Assembly (NCBI GenBank): GCA_964247055.1
Contig: OZ176050.1
Coordinates: forward strand, 13,392,001-13,456,000
DNA length: 64,000 nt
Source: Paragordius varius
Lineage: Eukaryota > Nematomorpha
Reading direction: 5' to 3'
Under the pieces are notes generated by a model, which was not told where the DNA came from, ran no database searches, and saw nothing but the letters and a program-made list of their open reading frames with translations. Both the position numbers and the translations under genes were made by a program. Of the stretch, positions 38,842 through 50,800 are shown one piece after another (position 1 is the first letter of the stretch; the number at the start of each line of letters is the position of its first letter).

Positions 38842-40199
38842 TTAACGTTGCATGAGTAAATAAATGTCATACAATCCACTCATGAAAGCTGAAACAACTA
38901 AAGTTGTCACAAAACCAAAAACGATTTTATCCTTCGTCCCATCCAAAAATGTTATCCAAGTGCCTTTGGCATATTCAGCCTACACGTATAAAATAAAATA
39001 TATGCAAAAATTGAATTTAAAATATTAACCAATTGACTGCTTATTTAAAAATCCACAAATGCAGATATTTTTGTTGAAATTAAAAAAATTTAATAATATT
39101 TTAAAAAAGGTTTTACATAGTTAAGTTTTAACCATTATTATAAATTTTATCTAATATCAAGGTGAGATCCCAAAATGACCGGTAAAGCTATTACAGTTTA
39201 TTGTCATGAATGTTTTATAAACATTCAAATTTCACCCTGAAGATAATACTAGTTTCCAATTTGTTGGAATGTAAAAATGATTTTCGCTATAAATAAAAGC
39301 CAGACTGACTGTAAAGTCAATAATTATGTTAACAAAACTAAAAGTTTATTGTATTCCAAAAACTAAATTTATTATTATATTTAAAATAATTTTTAATTAA
39401 AAAATAAATTTGCCGTATAATATGTTTAAATAAGATGTTATGAAAAATATTCATTATAAAATAACTTGTAAACGTTTTACATGCGGTATTCAAAACAATA
39501 AATTTTTTTAGCCCTTGATGCTCATTTATATAATTTAAATGTTGTTAAAGGGAGATATTCGCTTAATTTGCAAAAACTTTGCCTGTAATAATTAAAAAAA
39601 TTTATAATTCGGATCCTTCATTTATACAAATCCATCAATTAATAAAAATTCTAAAACAATTGTTTTATTATTGTTGACTATTTAACATAGGTACATAATT
39701 CAATATAAAACAACCTCAAAAACCAGTCGTTATCATTGGTATAAAATTTATCATATAGGGAAGCCAAATTTCTTTATTATAAAATTACAAAAAAATATTT
39801 CACAATATATGAGTTAGGTTTTAAAAACGAGTTTTACTAAAAATATCGTCTATTTTTATATCAATAATTTTAAAATCAATATTTGAAAATGTAAGAAAAA
39901 GTTAAATTTGTCTAAAAAATTAAAATATATAAAAATCTTACAGAACGTCTGGCTTGCAATGCCTTTAGCTTTGGATTGTAATACGCACCATCTTTACCCT
40001 TCACAAGCGTGTAGAAAAATGAATGGACCTCGGGGGGACCATCATAAACAATATTTCTAACTATGCCATTTTGGACAGGTAGTTCGGTTTGAACATTTTG
40101 ATTTTTCAAACTGCTTCTATCGTAAGTAATTGCTTTATAGTATTTATCATAAACATTTTTTTCGGGATCCTTCTCATAAGGATTATTATTTTGCGCCAA
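38842..40199 (-). CDS. Cytochrome c oxidase subunit 7A-like protein, 2 exons
   Basis: Two exons, 40199-39942 and 38979-38842, join in phase to 131 residues starting MAQNNNPYEKDPEK. The C-terminal part has the layout of COX7A / COX7A2L: a PKLKALQ stretch, GTWITFLDGTKDKIVFG (counterpart of the G-x-P-x-x-L-K-G-G-x-x-D-x-x-L-Y block), one transmembrane segment (FGFVTTLVVSAFMSGLYDIY) and a short tail. The N-terminal 80 residues are hydrophilic and longer than in typical COX7A, with an EVHSFFYTLVKGKDGAYYN motif. A two-exon gene with a single TM helix is the secure part; the family is inferred by eye. It might be another small inner-membrane respiratory subunit. Confidence 0.55.
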
Positions 40200-40439
40200 T
40201 CCCTAAAGTTTTAGTCAACATATTTACTCTAATTTGGTTTAGCAAAAAAAGTTGTGAATTTTTCTTTGCCAGACGAACAGATATCATATTTCTCACGCAG
40301 GCCTTAACATATGGAATATAAATAAAAATCGTTAGTATTGTGGCGAGATGCTTATGAAAATATAACTTGCCATATTTTTTGTAAAAAATTTTACTAAGAC
40401 GCACGCAGTACACACAAAAATATATCCTAAAAAAAATGT

Positions 40440-40770
40440 TTTTGTTAGAAAAATGTGTCAGCATCATGGTGCCTTTGGTTTTGGGACTTGCAGGTCATAA
40501 AAATATTTGAAGTTCTGTGTTAATTCGTCCATATCGAGGCCGTAAATTAGCCCACATTGACGAAATAATATGTCTTTCATTTGAAAAAACTTTATTTAAC
40601 AGTGGCTCAAATAAAATATGAAATATCTGTTTCGGTAAGAAAATGTATCAGGATTATAATGGTGCTTTTGTTTCGGTCCTTACGACTATCAACAGAGTTA
40701 TTTGCACTTTTTTGGTTTGACAAAATTTGCCTACATTTTGACAAATATTTTTTTTGGTGAAAGCCTAATG
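40440..40770. repeat. Dispersed repeat, two neighbouring copies
   Basis: AAAATGTGTCAGCATCATGG followed by TGCCTTTGGTTTTGGGACTT (about 40450) and AAAATGTATCAGGATTATAA followed by TGGTGCTTTTGTTTCGGTCC (about 40639) are two diverged copies about 190 bp apart. Related stretches occur at 61350-61450 and 63520-63640. No coding content is seen. Confidence 0.5.
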
Positions 40771-41079
40771 CTTCATTCAAATACTATCCATAAATAACAA
40801 ACTACATATAAAAATCAAAAATACTATATATTTATAAAAATGGAAAGTGGTAACTTTGTGACTCTTTCCGAAAAACCGGTAGACCCATTCAAATGCAAAT
40901 AACAAAAAAATATAATCATTATAGAATGCCCCGACAATAACTTCGCCCTTCTTTGAATTAGGTTCCCACTCAAAAGTCCACAAAAATCGTGTTTTTGAGA
41001 CAAATCTCCGGAAAACGTGTTGCATTCGATTTCCAATATGATTTTTTTTACTTATTTTCGATTGCGCCGAACATAGTCG

Positions 41080-42330
41080 GCTGGCTTTTTTAATTTCCCT
41101 TTTTTTACCCGCTCTCCCCCTATTTTTTAAATCTATTTTTCGCCCAAGGTATGAGACAGTAAAAATTCAATAAGGATTCCACGTATTCCCTGGTAAAAGG
41201 CAAAAATTTTAGTCAAGCGTTTCTTTGTAGCTGCTGGGTAGGAGATACCCGCTAAAAACTGATCCGTCATATCATTGTGCCTTTGGGGCTAAATTTCAGA
41301 AAACTTATCGGGATGTATGAGTTCAACCCGTGCTTAAAATATTACCCGTAAAAAGCCAAAAATATCGAGATTTTTTAAATTAGCGGTTAAAACTCTGGGT
41401 AGGGTAACCGCGTAAAAATGCGTCACTATATCGATACAGCATGCATTTGGAGCCAAATTTCAGAAAACCTATGAGACTATGTGAGTTCAATAAGGGCCTA
41501 AAATATTTATTACCTCTTAAAAAACAAATATTTTAGTATAGGGGGTTATTTCGATAGGTCGCTAAGAAAAGTTTTACGCCCTGAAAAATTCGCCGCCATA
41601 GAACATGTTTTTGGTTTTGAAGCAATATTTCCAATAACATATAGGAACATATGGACATTATGATTCCAGATATTCCCCATATAAAAACAAAAATTTTGCC
41701 CGACGCCTTTTACCTGCCTCTGGGTAAGAAGCTACCCGCCGAAAACTGTGTCACTCTTAGAAATTGCGTTGTTTTGGAACTAATTTAAAACTTATGCCAT
41801 ATGAGCGCATTTAAAGTTCGAAATATTACCCGTAACTAGGAAAATTAAGGTCAGGCCTTTTTTTATTAGCCATATTTGGGGCCTTTATGCCCTAAAGTAC
41901 GTCATCATATAACGATTATTTACTGTTGAGGTATTTTTTCGAATAACCCATGAGACGATGGTCTCAAAGATTATTCCAAATATTTTCCCTATATAGGCAA
42001 AAAATTTACTTAGCGCTTTTTCCATATAGGCCTACGGGTAGGGGTCTACCGGTTTAAAACTGAGAAGCCATACAAAAATGACGTGGCTTTGGAGGTAATT
42101 TTCAAAAAACTCAAGAAACCATACGAGTCCAATAAAGGCTTTAAATATTACCCATAAAAAGGTAAAAATTATAGTATAGCGGTTTTTTGCATAATTTGGG
42201 GCCTCTCACCAGCGAACAATATATTAGTATGATTGAAAATCCTATGAGATCATAGCTATTAAATAATGTTTCGAATTAATCCACATATATGGATAATTTT
42301 ATTGTAACTTTTTTCAAATAGCCCCCCCCC
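41080..42330. repeat. Degenerate satellite, period about 160 bp, about seven units
   Basis: Recurring landmarks GGGTAGGAGATACCCGC (41236), GGGTAGGGTAACCGCG (41397), GGTAAGAAGCTACCCGCC (41719) and GGGTAGGGGTCTACCGG (42045), with weaker forms near 41555, 41875 and 42195, give a spacing of 150-170 bp. Between them TTTCAGAAAAC..ATGAG and TATTACCC.TAAAAAG recur. Units are strongly diverged. No gene is seen. Confidence 0.7.
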
Positions 42331-42335
42331 CCCCC
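42322..42335 (+). repeat. C14 homopolymer
   Basis: Fourteen consecutive C in a very AT-rich setting, at the right edge of the satellite. Confidence 0.95.
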
Positions 42336-42769
42336 AGAATTCCGAAGGACTTCCTCCGGTTTTATAAAATTTTAATTGATGTGGATTAGTTCCAAATTAT
42401 TTGCCCTCTAGAAATGGAATAGTTTTTATACGCAAATATGTAAAGATTGCGAGATTAAAATTATATATGCTAAATTTTGGCATTAAACAATTTTTTTTCC
42501 GAAAAATGGATATTTGCTTGAAATTTAATTTATCGTAAAATTTTTGTTGAAGCGTCTTTCTTGCTTTTCTGAAGCATTATGGAAACGGTAAGAAACACTT
42601 TTTCTATATAACTAAATGCTGCTGAACATTTATCTCACCTCAGAATTTTGTTTAAATATGTGATATATATTTTGTATTTCTTTTATGATAATTCCCCAAA
42701 ATTAACAGTAAACAAATCTTCAAATTAAAATTGTGAGAGAAATGTTAGGTATCATTGAATTAAATTAGT

Positions 42770-44400
42770 GGTGTACTGAGGGGGGGCAAGGGGGTGCATT
42801 ATGCCCCGGGCGCCGTTATTTAGGGGCGCCTAAATGATTTTTTTACTTAAATTTAAATTATGGAAAACTAATTAACTTTCAATTATTTATTTCAACAGTT
42901 GATATAATAATCCTTAAATAATATAAAAATTATATAAGTGAGATCAAGAGCAATCATTATGTAAAAGACAACTTTCATGATATTCCCTTCAACATGTGCA
43001 AATTTATTCCTTCGCTTTTTCTTTATCACGCACATATTGTTAATTCTTTTATTGCCTTTAATATAATTTTTTTAACTTCTCTCTCTGTTCAAACCTTAAC
43101 TCTTTTTTCTTACAATTTATAATTGCATTTTTATTTTAATCATATTCAATTTCAAAACCCAATTTTATTTATTTAAATCCCCAATATCATTCCATATCTA
43201 ACAAGGTAGGTTATTTTTATTATTATTATTACCTTATATTATTTAGTTATTATCATTTTCATCAGATATAATACCTAAACTCAGCGGTTAAGCAAATAGG
43301 AAATGAAAAATCCAGAAGCAGAGTAAAACAAATAAAATGCGAATGTGTATGAAAACTTATTTAACGAAAATATCTGATCGTAACATTAAAAAAAGAACGG
43401 TACCCCTTAATATTAATAACTTAATACACCTGAAACCCTAGTTATTGATTGATATAAATAGAGATAAGATAATTACAAATATAGCATTAGTAATTCCAAG
43501 GGCAATTCCTATAGAGTTTAATGATGCTCCTATTTAAACTTTACTAATAATAATGTTCCCGTAATATCTAAACAACTTCGCACAGAAATGATCATTCGTG
43601 GATATCAAGGATATCAAAATAAATGTAATCTCTTTGAAACAAAAAATCATCGTTCAATGCCCTAATCTTGGTTTTTTCTACGAGTCATTTAATAAGAAGG
43701 ATTTGAAGTTGAGAGGTCTTGGCTTTTATATTCACCAAAAAACAGATCTGTGTGTTTTTGTTGCCTACTTTTTAATCGATCTAATTCTTTACCATCCTCT
43801 TTTATTACTACGCTTGGTTTCAATAAATGGAGGAAAAAAGATAAATTTATCCATCATGAAAATAGCCTCAATCATCGGAAAGCATTTACTACTTGGAAAG
43901 AGGCAGAAGAAGATTGATAAATAAAAATGGAATTGTTTCTGAAGCTCATATACAATCGGAAAAGGATGGTTGTTGGCCTGCTTAAAAATTTTAATCACCC
44001 AAAATCTCCCTTTAGGGCATGTTGAAAGTTTAATGTATCTTGATTCAGCACCAAGTCCTGGAAACTTATTTTTAATTTACTTAACCTTATAGCTCAGTTT
44101 TGACCTAATAATGGGAGACCACATGAGAAACATTGAATCTCCTAACAATTTATCCGATGTTTAATTCAAAATCCAAAACGAGTTTATACATCTTTAGCTT
44201 CAAGAGTTAAAGCTAAATTGATCAATGACATAAAAAAATAAATATTATGGACTTATATTTGATTCAACGCCATATATAGCCCACCGAGAACAAATTTTTC
44301 AAGTTGTCAGGTATCCCACTGGATTTTATCAGACGAAAATGCTGTACGCAAAGACATTTGTGGCGAGATTTCTGGTCCTATAGGTTTGTTTAATATTTTT
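42770..44400 (+). mobile_element. hAT transposon of the ZMYM1-like (TTF finger / DUF4371) type, degenerate and 3'-truncated
   Basis: The left end reads GTGGTGTACTGAGGGGGGGC, then GGGGGTGCATTATGCCCC and GGGCGCC, a classic end of this hAT group. On plus, scattered frames give GFNKWRKKDKFIHHENS with NHRKAFTTW (zinc-finger region, about 43815-43905), then LGHVES, SPGNLF, FDLIMGDHMR, IQNEFI and YYGLIFDSTPYIAHREQIF (about 44240-44300), where DSTPxIxHxEQ carries a catalytic Asp. Several frameshifts and stops. The C-terminal half and right end are missing: the element stops just before block X. A 108-codon frame at 43598-43924 is mostly out of frame with the transposase. Confidence 0.75.
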
Positions 44401-44479
44401 ACAATGATTAAACTGTAAAATAAATTCTCCACCTTTTTAGCACACTAATTTTATCTTTTGATTTTTTTGTTGAATTGCC

Positions 44480-45200
44480 GAAAACATGGCAAATTAAAAA
44501 AAGATAATATGGTTAGAAAATATACAGTGCTTTTGTTCACATGTTGTAAATGAAACTTCTATAATATTAATTTCGAAATCAGCTGTTTGTTTTAAATGCA
44601 TTGGGGGAATGTATTTTAGAAATTACTAAACTTAAAAATTATATCTTTTTCGGTCTAATATCTAAGTACAATGTTTGATAATTATATATTATTAAAACCA
44701 TTAATTTTAGAGTTTAACAGGTTTAATGCGGTAGTAGAAAACCTCAAAATGTAATATCAAAAAAGAAAAAGTAATGAGATGTAAAAAATTATTCTTGTTA
44801 AAAATGATATTAATCAATATATTTATGTAAAAATGTATCAAGTAATATCTGAATTTTAAAAATAGCCATCCGATCCAATAAATCAAGAGCTAGAATTTGG
44901 GTCTCATATTCTATAGTAAATTATTTAGCTTTTTTGAACAATGCATCATAGAATGACATCATTAAATTTGGTATAATAATTATCTCGGTAACTAATATTA
45001 AAAATAGCTCGGTGGCTGAAACTCTTAAAAGGTATGAAGTGATGAGATAAAAGATATATTATAAACTTTTTAACTTATTATACAGTAATTATTCAAAAAA
45101 ACAAAGACGGTCTAACTAAATACGATTGACCCATGTGAATTATTGTTAAAATCAATTCAGTGCTATGAATATTGACTTACGATCAAAAAATGTTAGTATA
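44480..45200. repeat. Inverted duplication block X, right copy
   Basis: Reverse complement of 12790-13450. Landmarks in this strand: AGTGCTTTTGTTCACATG, TAATGAGATGTAAAAAATTA, AATTTGGTATAATAATTATC and TGAATTGATTTTAAC in inverse. No gene. Between its outer end and block Y lies about 440 bp that includes AACCGGAAC..CCGGTTTT, a sequence not found on the left. Confidence 0.85.
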
Positions 45201-45567
45201 ATGATAATTGAACAGAAACTAATTGTTTGACAAACACAAAGAACCGGAACCAAAAACCCGGTTTTATATTAGGGTTTGGTTTTAACCGGTTTAAAAGCAT
45301 TCAAGCTCATAAGCACTCATTCATAAATTTTATATATGTTGATTCAATAAAACCAATTATGTGTTTTAAGCGTTGAAAAAATTTGATAAAATTCTATTTT
45401 ATGACCATTAAATATAAGTAATTTTAACCATTATTTTATATTATATATGTGTAAAAGTTTTTAAATAGTTATTCTTATTAGCTGTTGCTCACTCTATCTA
45501 CTCATTACCAGTCAATTCAATTCTAGCTCCTAAATCTTTATAGATAGTTCTCAAATAGACATATTCC

Positions 45568-45840
45568 AAAGGTTTCCAACACGCGGCTTACCGAAATATT
45601 TTTGAAGCCCTGGAGAAATTTAAAAAATACCTAATATAAAATCTAATTATTAAAAAATGTTATTTACAACATTTAAAACAAATTTTGGCAATAAATTATC
45701 AAAATTGTTCAAATAAATGGTAGTTATTTTTAAATCCAATAAATTTTTTTCAATTAATGCTCATATATGTCTATGTCCCGTCAGATTCTTGAGATTCAAA
45801 AATGCGGCCTTTTAAGCCATTTGCGTTGGACACCCCTAGT
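45568..45840. mobile_element. hAT-like MITE, complete copy at block Y edge
   Basis: Left end AAAGGTTTCCAACACGCGGC; right end, reverse-complemented, CTAGGGGTGTCCAACGCAAA, so the ends are imperfect inverted repeats. About 270 bp, no frame. The homologous left copy at 18275-18510 lacks one end. Confidence 0.65.
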
Positions 45841-45886
45841 TTTTTGTATACTGATTAATCTAATAAAATGACATATATAAACATAG

Positions 45887-47407
45887 GGAAATTCAAAAGC
45901 TTAAAGCTGCCATAGTGAATAAACGATGCAAAAATGCCAATTATCGCCAAGTGCTACAAAACTATAAAACGACTGCCGAAACATGTTTTGCTAAAATGCA
46001 AGTTAAATATACGGAGGAAAGAAAGGTTGATTATATAAAATATAATTTTTATAAAAGTAAAAATATTTAAACTTATATCAAAATAAATAAATATATATGT
46101 ATATATATATATATATATATAGTAATAATTGATAATATCCAGACACAAATTTACGACCAATTTTTTTTGAACCTTTTTTATATAAATTATTTAATTACAA
46201 CTGTAAAACATATAATTAATTTTTTTACCAATTTATATCATTAGACTTTATTTAAAACATTGAGTTATATTAAAAAAAATCAGTTTAAGTAGTTACAGCA
46301 CTCTTATGAAAAAAATATTTCTTTATCTTTTTACGTATTGTTATGTATAATTTCATTTTTACTGCAATCAAGGAGAATTATGTAAAATATAACTTCTATG
46401 AGATTTATATAATAATTAATATATTATAAAGGTTGTCTCCGAAACTTTGGCTAAATACAGGAAAGAGCTTTCAATGTACAAAGATGATTGTATTGCATTG
46501 TCCACCCAATTATCAGCCAGCAGAAAAGTAAGTCATAATGAATCGAAATATTGATATATCTATCCTACTCTGTAATTTTTTTCTTTATTTCATTTTTATT
46601 CAACATTACTCAAAAATTAAGTCAATAATATCTTTACATTTTGAAACAAAGCTGTAAAATAAGCATTATATTTTAATGTTGCCATGAAAATAATTTGGTT
46701 TAAAAAATGTTGTTTTATAATGAAATGGGGCTTCATTTATATTTTGTAAAATTAGCAATAATCGCATAATTCCAATTAAAGCAAAAAGTTTCACGTAAAC
46801 AATATCCATTAAGTAAAAAGGGGTATAGTGCGAAAAGTTTCATATAAATTATAATTTTCAGGAATTTAGAGAGGCACAAATGCGTACGCTAGAATTGGAT
46901 AAAAAGTGCAAATACCTGGAATCCGAACACAAAATCCTGAATAGAATGCTTAAAACGGCCATTCAACAAAAGTTTTCGCTCATAGAAAAGGTGGAAAGTT
47001 TGGAATGCTTCAACTTTTTCCAAGATAATTCTCAACCAAATATAGTTCCTTACACTGTACCTAATATCAATATTCCTTCACATAAACCCGCTAAAAACAT
47101 GAACGATAAAACAAAACCCCTAAAATTACTTAGTATTAATAAAAACGCTCAACAAAAAGTGGCATTAAATATTAAAGGTGCACATAATCTTGAAAATTCC
47201 ACAAAATCAAACGCCAATGATATAAATAAAACGTCGTCTTTAAATGGGGAAGAAAACGGCTTTGTCAAGAAATTTGGATCCGTTTCCCTTCAAACTAAAC
47301 AAAAAAGTGGACGAACCATGCAAGAACTCCTCTCCCAAATGTCATTAACGGGTAGAAAATCGCCCTTGATTTCACGCGCATCTGCATCCAGAAATGGCGA
47401 TTCATAA
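45887..47407 (+). pseudogene. BICD 3' fragment (duplicated exons 11-13)
   Basis: Three exons, 45887-46025, 46432-46527 and 46862-47407, correspond exactly in length and phase to the last three BICD exons at 18230-16724. All splice sites and frames are open, and 161 of 175 residues agree over the main part of the last exon, including LNRMLKTAIQQKFSLIEK. No upstream exons or start are present; the sequence changes a few hundred bases before exon 11. The structure says truncated duplicate. Open frames may mean it is young, or that a shorter product is still made. In orientation and spacing it is what the ancestral BICD 3' end next to MIOS would look like. Confidence 0.85.
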
Positions 47408-47891
47408 CTATAAAAACCTTACGAGTTTACGAATAAAAATAAAACATGGTAAAATCAAGTGTCATTTTATTAATATGGTAATTGTGGTTTTTATATGGTC
47501 ATAAATTTACATATTGTATGTGAGCAAAGTCGATTTTTTTGGCTTTTTCTAAAGTGTACATTGTTTAATTAAAGATAAAACAATATATAGTTGCTCATAT
47601 AGATTAAACAACACCTTTAAAAAATTATATTCTTTATTGTAATTAGTATTTTATAGCACAGGGTAAAAATGAGTCACAAAAGTTCTAATTTTTTTGAAAA
47701 AATTTACGGTATTTCTATATACATATTGGTATTTATTTTTTTCTCATATTCATATATAACTTATATATAACTTTGTCATATTTATATCTTTTTTGTTTTT
47801 GTGAAAATAAATAATGTCACACCATCATAAAATTCTCATTGAATATATATATATATATATATATTTACTATCTATCTGGAATTGTTTTTGA

Positions 47892-50800
47892 TTAAAAATT
47901 ATAATAACAGGCACAAAGGCAACCCGAGACAGGACATTCAACGTGATCTCTAAATAAATAACCAAAAAAACCAATAAAAATAAAAGCAAATGATTTATAT
48001 GTAAATAATGTATTAAGGAAGGAGGTAGATTAAAATAGAAAAACAGCGTAACTTGTTTGTGTGAAAAAACTGCACATAAAAAATTTTAATTACTAAATTC
48101 ATTGGTCGGTATAATATTGCAAAAACATTTTTGCCTGAATCTACGCTAAAATTTCATTATATACCATTTACAGTTCATATTCACCCTTAAACAATTCAAA
48201 TTCACCCTTGAACAATTCAAATTCACCCTTGAACAATTCAAATTCACCTTTGAACAATTCAAATTCACCCTAAAAATAAATTATGTGTTTTCGAACTAAT
48301 ATAACTCATTATTAATATGAAATATAAATTTATGGTGTAGTTAATTATTTTTTCAGTATTAATTTAATTTAAAACAAAATTTTTATTTTTTAAAAAATAT
48401 ATAAAATATAGGTATTTTTTGATCTTAAAAAACATATATTTTATTTGAGGGTGAATTTAAATTGTTCGAGGGTGAATTTGAATTGTTCAAAGGTGAATTT
48501 GAATTGTTCAAGGGTGAATTTGAATTGTTCAAGGGTGAATTTGAATTGTTAATGGTATATAAAAAAAATTGACGATAAAGATATATCTTGACGTTAAAAA
48601 ACATTAAGGAATTATATTTTTAATAGATTGCATTATTGAAATTATAGTGGGATTATCCAAATTCAGATTATAAAATTATAGGATTTTAAACTGGTTATAG
48701 CACGCAAAAAAATTAATTTCATAAACAGAGAAGGTACAGTAAAAATTGAAATATGGACAAAACGTAAAAATATAAAGACAAATATTTTTCTCTAAAAGAC
48801 AACCATACTTTTTAAATCGTAATTTTCTTAAATGTAATGATTGTTTTAAATTCCAAAGAATAATTATAGATGTTAATTGGTAAAACAATTAATATATATT
48901 TTAGGCATGTTAATAAATGTATAAGTAAGATTAAGGTTTAAAAAACTATGGTTGTATTTTAGAAAAAGATATTTGTCTTTATATTTTTACGTTTTGTCCG
49001 TATAATTTTAATTTTTACTGTGCACAAAAAGAGGTTTGATTGTATTCTATTATATAATATGCATTAATATGTGTTTGATTCTACGGATTATTTTGAAAAT
49101 TTTAGGTATATATAAAGGTTATTCGAAATTAATTTAAAATTTTTCTGAGGGTTACTTAAAAGGGATTGCAATATCAAGTTTTAAGTAAATTTTTGAAATT
49201 TATAAAACTTACTCAAACCATTCCTCCAGATGATTTATGTGACCTCCATGGTGACAACTCAGACACCAGCAAAACCATTTGTTCAAATTATCCAAATCTA
49301 TTACATTTTTTTAAAATATTATACATTGACATTCAAGAAAAATGTTAGTAATGTTTGTTAAAGCATATCTATGAAATCATAAAATTTGTTTAAAAAAACG
49401 AAATTTTGCATCTTAAATACTAATTTGGCATATATTAATTATAATTTTGTCATCTTATAATAGTCATTATTTATCAGTTAATCAGAAAATTTTTAATTTG
49501 TTATATACATAAAATTATATATAACCTTTATATAAATACTTTTATTCAGGGAAATTTTAAAACGCAAATATCAATACCAATGAGTTTATCAGCGATAGTT
49601 AAATTTGCTTTGACATTGCTACTATGATGAGATGTTATAGGTATATTAGTGTAATTAGTTGGTTTTTCATTTTTTAAAGCTGCTTTATTAAGCGGTTTAG
49701 TAAAAACCATTCGTTGCAAACATATTGCACAACGCGGTAAAGGCTTTCGACAATAATCACAACAATATAAATTTGGCGATTGCAGCTAATATACAAGGAA
49801 AATTGAAGATAAGGCACTACATATAAAGTTTAAGTCTAGGTATTTTATAAAGATCTCAACCCTAATAATATATTTCTGAAGCATGAATTGAAATGCTAGT
49901 ATTAGGTGTACTCAAAAGTTTTTATTGTTTTTTCGGCAAAATCATGTAAGTTTGAATGATAGCTTATTCTTTTATTTAAAATTTTATATCGATTTCTACA
50001 TATTTCGCCCATCTCTCAAGTAAGATTTATGCCGTGGCAAATTGATTGTCTTTTGCAGACCGTTTGCAACCTATTTCGATTCGACATTATCAATAGGTTG
50101 CTCTGCAAGGATGTGTGCCATTAATACAAAATCGTATTAGTCAAATGGCAACATTAGGTGAGTTCAGTGGATGTGAAAGAATTTTCTATCGAAACGATTT
50201 CAAGATACCTTTAGTTTTACTGTGTTAGACGAAACATTGTTATGTAGCAAAATCACTTGGACATGCCTTCTGGCCAATATCAATCGTTTTTCGATTAAAT
50301 GGCGACGTTTAAAGGTTTTCTCGGGTTTCAAAATTCATTATACAATAACTGATTCGCACCAGGTATAAAGCACGGTCTTCCTGCCGAAGCTATTTAACAT
50401 TGGCGTTGATGGACCAGGGCAAGGTGAAAGCCACGATTTTTCATTGGATTTACATAATAAAGCTATTTCTCATCACCCGTCTTCATTCGATGCAAAAATG
50501 ATTTCTTTTTGAGATTCAAAGAGTGTGGAACCCATTTACCAAGTTTATTTGTCTTCCTCTTGCTCGTGAACATCTATTAATTGTTTTTTGTAATACATGT
50601 AGCTTGTGCCAATTGTTATTAGTTTATATTGGGCATCCAATAACTCTTGCACTTTAGCGACTTCGCAGTGTATTACAGAGCGCCCACACTCTTTCACCTA
50701 AAATTACAAATTTTAATATTTCGAAACTTAACATGTGGTGATAGATAGAGCATGTTCACCATATATTTCTGCCAGCAAGAGATACCTTTCAACAACCTTT

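Noticed and set aside
40777-41036. Overlapping 70-82 codon minus frames beside the satellite
   Set aside because: Two frames overlap each other, have no known motif, and lie in repeat-derived sequence.
43598-43924. 108-codon plus frame as a novel membrane protein
   Set aside because: The same DNA in another frame gives recognisable hAT zinc-finger residues (GFNKWRKKDKF, NHRKAFTTW), so the long frame is mostly an artefact of frameshifts.
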